A stretch of DNA of 64,000 bases from Adenophora triphylla var. japonica (lineage: Eukaryota > Streptophyta > Magnoliopsida > Asterales > Campanulaceae), in the NCBI GenBank assembly GCA_022495995.1, contig JAFEMH010000759.1:310001-374000 (forward strand), in the 5' to 3' direction. This document shows positions 32,252 to 43,593 of this stretch, in pieces (position 1 is the first letter of the stretch; each line of letters opens with the position of its first letter). The translations under genes and the position numbers were made by a program. The notes under the pieces were generated by a model. The model saw only the letters and a list, made by a program, of their open reading frames with translations. It ran no database searches and was not told where the DNA came from.

Positions 32252-32772
32252 GTAAAGACTCAGACCTCAACGGCGTTGACATAGTTCTTCTGGTTGATCA
32301 CGGCCCATCCCGAATGTGACCAGCAGATTTACAGTGAACTATCGACGGCGGAGGGGTTTATGTTGCCGGAGTTGGGGTTGGGTTTTGGTTATGATGACTT
32401 GAAAAAGTTTCATTACTTACATGCCGCTTTATCAGAGTCCATGCGCCTCTTTCCACCCATCCCCATCAACACCAAATTAACAGCAGAGGATGATATCTTC
32501 CCTGATGGCACTCGTGTCTTCAAGGGGGTTTGTCGATTACTCAACTTATGCAATGGGGAGGATGGAGAGGTTGTGGGGCTCGGATTGTAGAGAGTACAAG
32601 CCAGAAAGATGGTTGGATGTGGATGGGTGCTTTTCTCAACCGTCTGATCAGTTCAAGTATCCGGTGTTTCACGGTGGACCCAGGACGTGTTTAGGGAAGG
32701 AAATGGCGTACGTGCAAATGAAGTCCATTGCTGCAGCCTTGATGCGTGAGTTTGAAGTTGTGGTTGTTGATG
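32252..32772 (+). pseudogene. CYP94-like cytochrome P450 fragment
   Basis: The C-terminal half of a fatty-acid-hydroxylase-type P450. The I-helix region (near 32255-32320) is frame-broken and carries a TAG (about 32281) where Trp is usual. The K-helix ESMRLFPPIPINTK has the ExxR pair. After another frame break near 32525 come YAMGRMERLWG, YKPERWLDVDG and the haem-binding loop FHGGPRTCLGKEMA with its Cys ligand. CYP94 enzymes omega-hydroxylate fatty acids or jasmonoyl-isoleucine. The final residues are replaced by the LTR that starts at 32773. Dead gene; subfamily call moderate. Confidence 0.75.
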
Positions 32773-34514
32773 TGTTAGTACCCGGTCCTAAAAAAGGGTA
32801 TTTTAATCTTGTTCCTAAAAGAATTGTTTTGGACTGATTAGGGTTGACAAAATCCTAATTACTCTTTTAAATATTTCTCTTTCTCGCGCCGTCAGCAGCC
32901 GCTGACGTGAAAGCTACGTCTGGTAAAAGGTTCGATCGACCCTTCCCGTAAAGGTTCGATCGACCCTTCTCGTAAAGGTTCGATCGAACCTTCTGCAGAA
33001 TAAGAAGTACCACAAATATCAAAACCACCACCAATAACATTGACTATCTTTGTTACCGGTGGAGGAGATGGCAGTCTGGTTGCAACGGGATTCGATTTCC
33101 CGTTTTCGAGCGACTTGACCTTTCGGAGGTCATAACTCCCTCATACGAACTCCGTTTTGGGCCCACCACATATCAAATCGAACGCGAGAACAAGATCTAC
33201 GCAAAGGTTCGATCGACCCTTCTAGAAAAGGTTCGATCGACCCTTCTTAGAAAGGTTCGATCGACCCTTCTCGTAAAGGTTCGATCGACCCTTATTTTAA
33301 AGTGCCGATCGACCCTTTTCTTCGGTCCGGCCCATTTCCCGAGCACTATAAATACGTGCACTCGGTTCACATTTTGGGAACACACATTTTTCAACGGATA
33401 AGTCAAGACTAGACTTGAATTTCCCTTCCACACATCTCCCCACATTCTTCGAATCTTGCTAGATTCGAATCCCAAAGCCTTGCCACAATTGGTAAGTCTT
33501 TTATTCCGTTCTTTATTGCCATATTAGATTAAAGTAGTTTATTTGCATGCCTAATATGTTCTAACTGTGCCTATATGCTAGATTTAGGACTATTTTAATA
33601 TATTTAAGTATGCATAGCCGAGGATGATCTAAGACCATCTCCATCAGTGACCCTGACCCAACCCAACCTCAAATAAAATATTAATTTCTCTCACTTCCAT
33701 ATACACACTTTCAACCTTATATAATTTATACTCCCATCAGTGACCTCGACCCAACCTAACCCAACCCAACCTTTTAAAAATAAAATTAATATATAAAATA
33801 TATTAATTTTAAAAATATATTTATATAAATACAAAATCAAAATAATTTGATCAAAAAAAAAAAAATGCCCAACCGGGGTCAACCGAAGGGCAACCAATTG
33901 CCCGGAGTCATGCAATTTCGTGACTTTCCCTTGCTTTTTCTTTTCTTTTTTTTTTTGGGGGGGGTGACTCTCACTTGGAGAGTCACCGATGTGTATGGTC
34001 TAAGGTTTCACCTAAGAAACCCGATGGATCTAGGAACTATTTCTTTCCTTCCATCTTAGTAATAATCCTCCCATGATCAACAATTCCCCAAGGATGAACG
34101 TTGATTAGTGCACCTTCCGAGGGCCTAAATCAAAGGTTCTAGGGTGTGATCATCAATTAATTCTTTCTCTCCCCTCCTCCTTATGCATGATCTCGCTTCT
34201 TCTATCTATTCCTGCAAACACCGCACACAACCAACACCCCACATGATAGAAAGACCGATCCGTCGGGCAATAGGAGTGATAACGTTTCTTCTTCTGTTGT
34301 AACTTGACCCCCGAACCTAATCACATGCTTAGCCTTTTTTCAATGCTTTGGGCTATATCAAAGCGGCGTGGCGACTCTCATAAAATTAAACTAATATTTT
34401 TTAATATGGTTTAAATTGAGTGTCACTTAATGAATATCCCATTTCGGTCCGACTTTCCATGATTATTTATTTTAAACCTCCGAATGCGTGTTGCATCGGA
34501 ACGGGGTATTCACA
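32773..34514 (+). repeat. 5' LTR of the Ogre/Tat-like element
   Basis: Starts TGTTAGTACCCGG and ends GGGTATTCACA before the primer site. GGTTCGATCGACCC motifs lie at 32929, 32953, 32977 and at 33206, 33230, 33254, 33278, with a partial copy at 33303. TATAAATA is at 33347-33354. A Tourist-like MITE adds 368 bp plus a 3-bp duplication, absent from the other LTR. Confidence 0.85.
33633..34000. mobile_element. Tourist-like MITE inside the 5' LTR
   Basis: Ends GACCATCTCCATCAGTGAC and, inverted, GACCATACACATCGGTGAC. TAA flanks it at 33630-33632 and 34001-34003. The matching LTR at about 42716 has the empty site (GATCTAAGGTTTC), which proves insertion into this LTR only. Confidence 0.9.
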
Positions 34515-34515
34515 G

Positions 34516-34533
34516 TGGCGACTCTGCTGGGGA
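34516..34533 (+). promoter_or_regulatory. primer-binding site of the Ogre/Tat-like element
   Basis: TGGCGACTCTGCTGGGGA, one base after the LTR end. This string is found in the same position in many plant Tat/Ogre-type elements. It supports the LTR boundary and the plus orientation. Confidence 0.75.
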
Positions 34534-35229
34534 ATGTTTTGAAACTTTTTCAAACTTAGTGGGTCAGACTTTCATTTTTTTGTGGTGTTGTACATTATTT
34601 CTCTTTACCCCCTTTCACTTTTTAACTGTTGCATTCGCATGCATAAAAGTTAAAAACAAAAAAAATATATTTCTCTTTTTTCCTTAAAAAGAATTAGATC
34701 TTCCACCTCACACTACCACTAGAGTCCGTGTCACACTGCACAGCTACCCCTTAACCCATCGGAGAAGCCAAAGTGCGGGAAGTGTGGTGATCATGTCGCC
34801 TCCCTTCCGAGTCTCACTTGGCCATCCATTCATCAGTGCGCTTCGGCTGCACGGTGGAAGCCTGAAGCCTAAATTTGGTGTCACCCACTTTTACTAAGAA
34901 CACACTCCTTATGACCGGTTGGTTTGACTAGCTTTTTCCTATAGACAATTAATATAGTATTCATATTGTGTCAACACGAGTCAATGATGAGTCGAGATCT
35001 ATTTCCTTTTAAAAGACGTGCCATGAAAGGTAAATGATCGATCTTGTCCTATCATCGAATTGTCAGACCCACAATGAATATTATAGTAAACGTCTATAGG
35101 CGAAGGTTAGTTGTTAGGATCCACCACTTTAGGAATACTAGATAGTTGTGAAAAAGGGGTATCCCTTCCAACCAAAAGTAGGTTCTATAAAAATAGAAGG
35201 CTTTTTTGTAAATAAAACGCTTAACTATC
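34534..35229 (+). other. leader of the Ogre/Tat-like element
   Basis: No protein coding seen between the primer site and the 30-bp array. Nothing else recognised. Confidence 0.4.
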
Positions 35230-36770
35230 CCTCAATTTAGGACCTTACAAGGTCCACTCTTCACCTCTTGGACCATTTGCGGTCCACTTTTCATTTTTAG
35301 GACCTTACAAGGTCCACTCTTCACCTCTTGGACCATTCGCGGTCCACTCTTCACTTCTAGGACCCTCCGAGGTCCACTCTTCATTTCTAGGACCCTCCGA
35401 GGTCCACTCTTCATTTTTAGGACCTTACAAGGTCCACTCTTCACCTCTTGGACCATTTACGGTCCACTTTTCATTTTTAGGACCTTACAAGGTCCACTCT
35501 TCACCTCTTAGACCATTCGCGGTCCACTCTTCACTTCTAGGACCCTCCGAGGTCCACTCTTCATTTCTAGGACCCTCCGAGGTCTACTCTTCTTTTTTAG
35601 GACCTTACAAGGTTCACTCTTCACCTCTTGGACCATTCGCGGTCCACTCTTCATTTCTAGGACCCTCCTAGTTCCACTTTATCAATCTAGGACCCTCCGA
35701 GGTCCACTCTTCATTTCTAGGACCCCCCGAGGTCCACTCATCATTTCTAGGACCCTCCGAGGTTCACTCTTCATCTCTAGGACCCTCCGAGGTCCACTCT
35801 TCATTTCTTGGACCATTCGAGGTCCACTTCCTCTACTACGGACCACCCTAGGTCCATTCTTTCTATCTTGGACCGTTCAAGGTCCACTCCTCATCTCTAG
35901 GACCCTTCAAGGTCCATATCCTATACTACGGACCACCCTAGGTCCATTCTTTCTATCTTGGACCATTCAAGGTCCACTCCTCGTCTCTTGGACCCTTCAA
36001 GGTCCACGCCCTCTACTACGGACCGCCCTAGGTCCAGTCTCTCTATCTTGGACCGTTTAAGGTCCACTCTTCATCTCTTTGACCCTTCGTGGTCCTCTTC
36101 CTATACTATGGACCCCTAGGTCCACTCTCCCAATCATGGACCATTCAAGGTCCACTTCTCATCTTTTGGACCCTTCTAGGTCCACTTCCTCTACTATGGA
36201 CCCCTAAGTCCATTCTCTCAATATTGGACCATTCAGGGTTCACCCCTCTTCTCTTGGACCCTCTGAGGTCCACTTCCTCTACTTTGGACCATCCAAAGTC
36301 CGCTCTCCAGTATTAGATCACCCATGATCTATTCCTCTTCTCTTGAACCCTCTGAGGTCCACTGCCTCTACTTTGGACCATTCAAGGTCCACTCCTCAAT
36401 TTAGGACCCTTTGAGGTCCACTCTCTCTATCTAGGACCATTAAAGGTCCACCCTTCCACTTGGGACCTTCCGTGGTCCACCTCTCATCTCTCGGACCATC
36501 CATGGTCCGCTCCTCTACCTTAGACCATCCATGGTCTATATCCTACACTTAGGACCACCTGTCATCTCTCGGACCACTCTTGGTCCATTCTAAGACCCTC
36601 CGAGGTCCACTCTTCATCCCTTTGACCATCCATGACCACCCACGATCTACATCCTTCAAGTTAGGACCCTTCAAAGTTCTACCTCTTATCTCTTGAACCA
36701 TCCACAGTCTGCTCCCTTAGTCTTAGAACCACCCATAGTTTAGATCCTTTATCTCTAGCACCCTTCAGCC
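35230..36770. repeat. 30-bp tandem array of GGACC...GGTCC hairpin units, about 50 copies
   Basis: Each unit reads like TAGGACCCTCCGAGGTCCACTC followed by TTCATT-type sequence. The two arms GGACC and GGTCC are inverted repeats around a 6-base centre. From 35281 to about 36000 the period is exactly 30 bp (two units per 60 bases). Later units are 25-32 bp and more diverged but keep the paired arms. Frames across it are repetitive (VQEVKSGPC-type) and not protein-like. Confidence 0.92.
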
Positions 36771-37097
36771 AAAAACCCACCTAGGTCAAACCTCTCTCGA
36801 CTCATCAAACCATCATCTAGGGCCTACCTAAGCCAACTTACCAATCAAGGCCAATTTTCATCCAAGTCCAATTAACTCGTCTAGATCACCCTCACTTATG
36901 TTTGACCAAGGATCGAGTCACCTTTCTCTTCCTTTTTCACCAAACGGACTCTTTTACATTCATCCTCTCTCTTTCTCTAAACTTAACCCTGGTTGTATCA
37001 TCAATCGGGGCCCCCCTCAAACTACGGTGACCTGAGACTCGTACCTTAAATGGTAAGGGTTACGTAGGCAACTTCGGCCCGGTCAAACTCTCAAATT

Positions 37098-37742
37098 GTG
37101 GAGATCAACTATTTTCTCAAAGATGCCTTAAGATTAATTATGAGTCTAATTCAACTCATTGGTTTGACTCTGCCATATGTTCTTACAGAATTCTACATCA
37201 TGGAGAAAAGCATTGAAGCCCTTAAAGAAGTCTCAGACATGAGATTGGGAGTGATCAACCTCCTCAAAGACATGCATGAAATTGAGCAGCGCCATTTGTC
37301 TTACATTCACGAGTACTTGAGAAGAGTTCTTCCTCCTGTTCAATTCCAGAGTCCCTACCATCCACATGCTTGTGGTCCCACTTATGGTCCTACACATCAA
37401 AATTTCTCATTCAGGATGCCTGCTGCGGCCACCAACCAACGAAGGGCACCAATACCCGAGTCACCCCCAAATTCAACCCAAGAGAAGAAAATCAACAAGG
37501 AGCATTTTGATGACTTGGGAATGCCTGTGGGTGAGTTCTTCGAAGTTTTGGTGAGAAAGAATTTGATCAAGCCGCTCGAGAATTACAAGCCTATTAATAA
37601 GAGAACTAACTTGGATACATCCAAGTTTTGCAGATACCACAAGTACGTTGGGCATACCACTGACAACTGTAAGGGACTGAAACGCTTGATTCAAAGTTTG
37701 ATCAACCAAGGCCTCATTGATGAAGAAGCCCTCGTCCTTTAA
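37098..37742 (+). pseudogene. gag C-terminal remnant of the Ogre/Tat-like element
   Basis: A 214-residue open frame. The N-terminal part is not recognisable. The C-terminal part has FDDLGMPVGEFFEVLVRKN and a knuckle CRYHKYVGHTTDNC followed by LKRLIQSLINQGLI, the Ogre/Tat gag C-terminus pattern (C-x2-H...GH-x4-C). No capsid core or pol follows. It may be the only protein-like product this element could make. Confidence 0.65.
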
Positions 37743-40700
37743 GGGAAGATTTAGATTCATTCAGTCTTGTAGGTTCTAGTGTGTCTTTCTTACGTCCACT
37801 TTGGGCATTGGTATGTAATGTCCACTTTGGAATAGTTACTTCAACAATAAAAGAGTCTTTCTTTCCTTTCTCTCTAGACTTGAGACATAGTCTCGCATTA
37901 CTTTCAAGAAGATTGTTTTATTTATAATTATCACTTGATTGCTAATCTCACTGATAAATTCATCGACTAATAAAAAAGTAAACAATTAATCTCAAAATAA
38001 TAAATGCTTTGATTGGAGTAAACAACTCACTGTCCCTTCCTCATATACACCATCTCTATGCACCCTTCTCTCATATACTCTCTCCATACTCCACCATATA
38101 CTTTTCGTACACTATCTCCAGACCCTCTCCTTGTACGTGCCCTCTATGCTTTCTTGAGCATACACTTCCCCAAATACACTCTCCCCCACTTGACCTCCTT
38201 TCCACATGGTCAAGACAAGCACAAAGACCGTTGTTGCTCATCATCAGAGAATAGATGCTCACGCCACTACAATTTAAAGAAAATGCAAGGGGTTGTTCTT
38301 ATCCATCACAAGTGCTACATGCATATCAACTTGGGGCTCACCAACCCCCCCCCAATCTCGCGTCTCCTCTGACTTTCCATTTGATCGATAAGCTTTCGTT
38401 GAATATGCTCTCATATTTTTCTCATGGTCCGAATATATTTTGCCTTACTTAATAAGTCGGTTAAATGAGTTTGCATTTATTTTAAATACTCTTTTGAGAA
38501 TGCTATCCAGTAGCGATTGAAGATTAAACCTCTCACCATAGGAAGCCATAATCTTATCCTCACTAAATAATACCCTTTCATTTCAAGATCGACAAGTTTT
38601 GAAACCCTAAGGAAGAAGCCCATACTAGGGGCTCCCCTGACTCACAAAGGAAGTAATCACTTCCAAGCTCAAGAAAGGCGGAATGCAAAAGAAACTCATG
38701 CTAGGGGCTCCCTCGACTCACAAAAGAGGGGACCACCTCCAAGCCCAAGAGGGAAAAGGTAAACGCATCCTAAGGCATACGCTAGGGGCTATCGCGAGCA
38801 AACAAATCCGAAGGCTTTTCTCGAGAAGAGGGTGTCAAAAAAAAAAAAAAAACCTCCATCACTCCAAAGTAAACCTCCCATCTCAAAGGTTGTGAAAATG
38901 AGACATCGAGTGAAGGTCCTATCGTGATCAAGTTACCTGCTGAAATCACAACAAACTTACGAGAAGAAGCAACAAAGATTCCCTCTTGGACAAATCCCGT
39001 AAACCAATTCCAAAGTCCACCCTCTCACTTTTAGAGGATTCCATCACCAACCTTGACCTTGTCAAAATCAAAGTTAACCTCACTCTTAGAGGTTCTAAAG
39101 AAGCGACAACAAGAAAATCCCTTCACCTTAGAGATCCCAAACACATCCCTCAAACCAACCTCTCAGCAAAAGGCCCAACCGACCTCTCACTTTAAGAGGT
39201 CATGTTAAGCATCACCCAATGATCGATCGCAACCCAAAACCCAGCTACAACCGCTACCGGATGGCATTCTCATTTCCTTAAAAGATTATTTAAAAGAAAT
39301 GCATATTCAAATTTTTGAGTCACTTGTTATCCTACTTTAGCATATTACATACTCTCTCCAAGTTTGGGAACTCGTCCTATTCTTGAAAATCGTTCATTCG
39401 ACTACTCAAACACTGTCTGCAAAAGTCTCACCGGGGCTTTGCATCCGTGCCTCTCAGCGGCACTCCGGTAAAAGCAAGGAGACATGCGCCAGGGACTACT
39501 CCCCTCGGCTTGCGAGAACAAAAGGAACAACGAATCTTAACTTGAAAGACAGAAAAATAGAAGGGGCTATAATCAGTCCAATCCCACCTTTTGCTTCCAC
39601 CCCAATCTTTTTTCTATTTTTCATTCTTCCTCATAAAGAAGATCAATGCAGCGGCAGCCCGCACGACAATTACCACCGAACAGTCCAGAGCAGCAAGCAA
39701 CACGGAACATCCTACTCCTTCTAAAGTCAAGCCCGATTTCACCATCAATCGATTTTCTCTCTCTTATTCCAGCTTCAAATCAAATCAAAACATTCATTAT
39801 TTGTTTACTTATATAATTGGAATTTGATAAACCAATCAGTGAGGTCCATTCTCGAGCAATCAAAATATAATTCTGAATAAAACAATTCTTCAAATGTCTC
39901 GACAAGTCTTCTTTTTCTACATCATAGGAAAATAGAGCCAAACACTGTCTTTCTGTCTGCAGGGGCTTCCATACACTTTTCCACACCTGGTGATGCTTAT
40001 ACTCTCCCAAAAGAGTCAAACCCAAAAGCGAGAGTGTCATACACGAATTCGGGATCCATTCCCACCTTCGAAAAATGTGCCCCTGCACATATACATTTTC
40101 GAGTCTTGTCCAAGCGACTGATTGACTGTGGTTCGAAACGATGGGTCGCCTCCGTGGCCACAAGATGACTCTGTCTGCAATAGGGATACATTGAATCTCT
40201 CCAAGCTGGGGCTTTTGTTAAGCTGTTCTCTCAGGCTCTCTTTACTAGATTCCCTTCGGGTTTGCTTTGCATCATCGACTGGGGCTTCGCCACGGTCACC
40301 TCATCAAACATTGAGGCTCCCCTCAAACGAAATGGGTCGACTATGTGGTTCTTCAGAAAAGGCCAGGGGCTCTAACAAGAATCGGGGCTCCAACGAAGTC
40401 ATATCTAGCAAGAAGGGCATCCCTTGTCATCAAGATCAGCATGTGGCAAACTCTTTGAGTTAGTTAGAAACATAATTAATCATAAGGCCTCCTTATCAAA
40501 TTAACATAACTTTCAAAATGCCATCCTCCTTGGCACCTTGTTTACAAAATCACTATTTGGTCTCCACAAGTTTTCAAACTCTTCAAGTCTATCAAAGACG
40601 CCTCTCTGTGACTCTCAAGATGACTCGGTCCTACCCCTTATCTCTGGACATCAAATTTATCCAATCCCATCTTCTATCATAGACACCTACTCAGCCTCGC

Positions 40701-40770
40701 CTTGCTTAAACCATAACCTTTCTGCTCAAATTGCCTTATTCAGACTTACCACAAATGTAAACCCTAGCTT
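37743..40770 (+). other. non-coding interior with 'AGGGGCTCC' blocks
   Basis: No gene. Blocks with CTAGGGGCTCCC(T/C)TGACTCACAAA and CCAAGC(C/T)CAAGA recur near 38625, 38700 and in part 40370, with ACCTCTCA(C)TTTTAGAGG-like stretches at 39020-39195. The open frames here have poor protein character. Confidence 0.5.
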
Positions 40771-40950
40771 TAAGCCTAGGTGACAAATACCTCTCAAAAC
40801 CCTAGCCTCGAGCCCAAAAGACAAATACCTCTCAAAACCCTAGCTTTAAGCCTAGGTGACAAATACCTCTCAAAACCCTAGCCTCGAGCCCAAAAGACAA
40901 ATACCTCTCAAAACCCTAGCTTCGAGCCTAGGAGACAAAACTCCTCTCTA
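40771..40950. repeat. short tandem duplications of an 'AAACCCTAGC' unit
   Basis: Four to five copies of CAAATACCTCTCAAAACCC TAGC joined to alternating GTTTAAGCCTAGGTGA or CTCGAGCCCAAAAGA variants, about 36-40 bp each. Non-coding, in the 3' interior of the element. Confidence 0.7.
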
Positions 40951-41054
40951 AGCCCTAGCAATAATCCCAATCTTTTAATCTCTTGTGTTAAGGAAGACGT
41001 ACTTATCCCAATCACTTGGTTCTTCGGCTTGGGAAGCCATAATAATCCCAATCA

Positions 41055-41535
41055 ATTTCTAGGGTGACTTCCTTATACGTCAATTTCAAGGGTGACTTCC
41101 TTATACGTCAATTTCTAGGGTGACTGCCTTATACGTCAATTTCTAGGGTGACTGCCTTATACGTCAATTTCTAGGGTGACTGCCTTATACGTCAATTTCT
41201 AGGGTGACTGCCTTATACGTCAATTTCTAGGGTGACTGCCTTATACGTCAATTTCTAGGGTGACTGCCTTATACGTCAATTTCTAGGGTGACTGCCTTAT
41301 ACGTCAATTTCTAGGGTGACTTCCTTATACGTCAATTTCTAGGGTGACTTCCTTATACGTCAATTTCTAGGGTGACTTTCTTATACGTCAATTTCTAGGG
41401 TGACTGCCTTATACGTCAATATCTAGGGTGACTGCCTTATACGTCAATTTCTAGGGTGACTGCCTTATACGTCAATTTCTAGGGTGACTGCCTTATACGT
41501 CAAACCCGAGGGTGACTTCCTTAATACGTCAATTC
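41055..41535. repeat. 28-bp tandem array, about 17 copies
   Basis: The unit GTCAATTTCTAGGGTGACT followed by GCCTTATAC repeats every 28 bp (for example CTTATACGTCAAT starting at 41099 and 41127). Copies are nearly identical, with T/G variation in 'ACTTCC/ACTGCC'. It lies about 320 bp before the 3' LTR. Confidence 0.92.
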
Positions 41536-41856
41536 TCGGGTGATTCCCACACAGTCACATCTTTGGCTTAAGACGCCACACGTCCTACATTCTTGGGTAC
41601 TAAACGCCCATTTCTTTCTCTCCCCAACAGAATTCTGAACTACGACTCGGCTTGATTCCTCTTGGGATACGTAGGTAGCCCGACAAGGGTTCAGCCGCTC
41701 GACCTACCTGGTCACCTTTCATTTGCGACTCAGCTCGAGTTCAAACATCGAATCCGCAAGCTCATCATTCCACCCCTAGAATCCCTTTTTTCAGGACGGA
41801 TCCTATCTTAATCGTCGACCCCACTTGTCTTACAAAAAGCGTCGCCGAGGGGCTAC

Positions 41857-42930
41857 TGTTAGTACCCGGTCCTAAAAAAGGGTATTTTAATCTTGTTCCT
41901 AAAAGAATTGTTTTGGACTGATTAGGGTTGACAAAACCCTAATTACTCTTTTAAATATTTCTCTTTCTCGCGCCGTCAGCAGCCGCTGACGTGAAAGCTA
42001 CGTCTGGTAAAAGGTTCGATCGACCCTTCCCGTAAAGGTTCGATCGACCCTTCTCGTAAAGGTTCGATCGAACCTTCTGCAGAATAAAAAGTACCACAAA
42101 TATCAAAACCACCACCAATAACATTGACTATCTTTGTTACCGGTGGAGGAGATGGCAGTCTGGTTGCAACGGGATTCGATTTCCCGTTTTCGAGCGTCTT
42201 GACCTTCCGGAGGTCATAACTCCCTCATACGAACTCCGTTTTGGGCCCACCACATATCAAATCGAACGCGAGAACAAGATCTACGCAAAGGTTCGATCGA
42301 CCCTTCTAGAAAAGGTTCGATCGACCCTTCTTAGAAAGGTTCGATCGACCCTTCTCGTAAAGGTTCGATCGACCCTTATTTTAAAGTGCCGATCGACCCT
42401 TTTCTTCGGTCCGGCCCATTTCCCGAGCACTATAAATACGTGCACTCGGTTCACATTTTGGGAACACACATTTTTCAACGGAGAAGTCAAGACTAGACTT
42501 GAATTTCCCTTCCACACATCTCCCCACATTCTTCGAATCTTGCTAGATTCGAATCCCAAAGCCTTGCCACAATTGGTAAGTCTTTTATTCCGTTCTTTAT
42601 TGCCATATTAGATTAAAGTAGTTTATTTGCATGCCTAATATGTTCTAACTGTGCCTATATGCTAGATTTAGGACTATTTTAATATATTTAAGTATGCATA
42701 GCCGAGGATGATCTAAGGTTTCACCTAAGAAACCCGATGGATCTAGGAACTATTTCTTTCCTTCCACCTTAGTAATAATTCTCCCATGATCAACAATTCC
42801 CCAAGGATGAACGTTGATTAGTGCACCTTCCGAGGGCCTAAATCAAAGGTTCTAGGGTGTGATCATCAATTAATTCTTTCTCTCCCCTCCTCCTTATGCA
42901 TGATCCCGCTTCTTCTATCTATTCCTGCAA
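41857..42930 (+). repeat. 3' LTR of the Ogre/Tat-like element, truncated
   Basis: Matches 32773 onward with few differences and lacks the Tourist MITE. It carries the same GGTTCGATCGACCC array and TATA box (about 42429). It ends abruptly after ATTCCTGCAA while the 5' LTR continues for about 370 bp. Confidence 0.9.
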
Positions 42931-43540
42931 TGACGTGAGGGAAGAGAGGAGAACTTCGCCGTCGCCAAAGATCCACTGACTTCACCATCGCCGGAGATTC
43001 ACTGACTTCGCCGGAGATGGTTAGAGAGAGAAAAGTTTGAGTGGGTGTGATTTTTAGAGAAAGAGAGTGAAGTTGTGGGGAGGGAGAAGAGAGGGAGCTT
43101 AGCTAGGGGTGTCTGGGAAATTTGAATATGGGGATAACTTTTTATTTGAGTTTTACAAAAAAAAATTCTTCAAGCAGAAAAAAATCTGGACAGAGGGGCC
43201 CTAGTGAAATTTTTCCGTTGTCGAACTTCTCGGCGCTCAAGCGGATAATAGTCGATCTCTCGATTTCGACGGCCAGGATTGAATTGAATCATGGGTAGTA
43301 TTTTGAACTCTTAAGGAACATTTAATGTGATTTATAGAGGTCAAGATGCAAGTATTTGTTAACAATGTACCTAGACTATGAAATGTCACAAAGTTTCCAT
43401 TTTTTAGCTAGACAGGGAAATAATTAAACTAAAGAGACACCCTTATCCTTTCCTATTCTATTATACTCCAACTTAATGGTCAGAATAATGAAGTAAATAT
43501 TCATTTAAAAGAATAACTCTTTGTTTCAAATTCATAATCC
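42931..43540. other. intergenic, upstream of SDR gene 1
   Basis: Begins with repeated TTCACCATCGCCGGAGATT-like text (about 42950-43020) and a GA-rich stretch, then AT-rich sequence. No gene recognised. Confidence 0.5.
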
Positions 43541-43543
43541 CTT

Positions 43544-43563
43544 CAATATATATAATTATATAA
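43544..43563 (+). promoter_or_regulatory. possible TATA region of SDR gene 1
   Basis: An AT-rich string with ATATATATAATTATATA about 30-50 bp before the start codon. It is the only TATA-like string near the gene start. A 5' leader this short is plausible but unproven. Confidence 0.3.
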
Positions 43564-43593
43564 CTAGTACTAACAAAGACCATTTCTTTCACA

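Larger units (their letters stand above)
32773..42930 (+). mobile_element. non-autonomous Ogre/Tat-like gypsy element
   Basis: The 5' LTR at 32773-34514 is followed by a primer site. The 3' LTR begins at 41857 after a G-rich tract (GAGGGGCTAC) and matches the 5' LTR up to 42930, where it stops short by about 370 bp. The interior (7.3 kb) has only a gag C-terminal remnant plus long tandem arrays, and no pol. It probably depended on a relative for movement. It interrupts the P450 fragment at its left end. The right target duplication was lost with the LTR end. Confidence 0.85.

Noticed and set aside
32929..33315. polymerase III promoters at each GGTTCGATC (B-box-like) copy in the LTR
   Set aside because: No A box at the right distance and no T-run terminators. 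The palindromic core CGATCG explains the similarity better.
33197..33475. RVDRTF-repeat open frame (also at 42281-42559)
   Set aside because: Translation of the GGTTCGATCGACCC array in the LTR, seen in both LTR copies; not a gene.
35232..35456. open frame with repeated VQEVKSGPCKVL-type peptide
   Set aside because: A by-product of a 30-bp repeat, whose length is a multiple of three. No protein-like composition.
35230..36770. CRISPR-like look of 30-bp repeats
   Set aside because: The repeats are directly adjacent variants of one unit with no unique spacers, in a plant retroelement, with no cas genes. It is a tandem satellite.
41055..41535. CRISPR-like 28-bp repeats
   Set aside because: Uninterrupted tandem copies without spacers.
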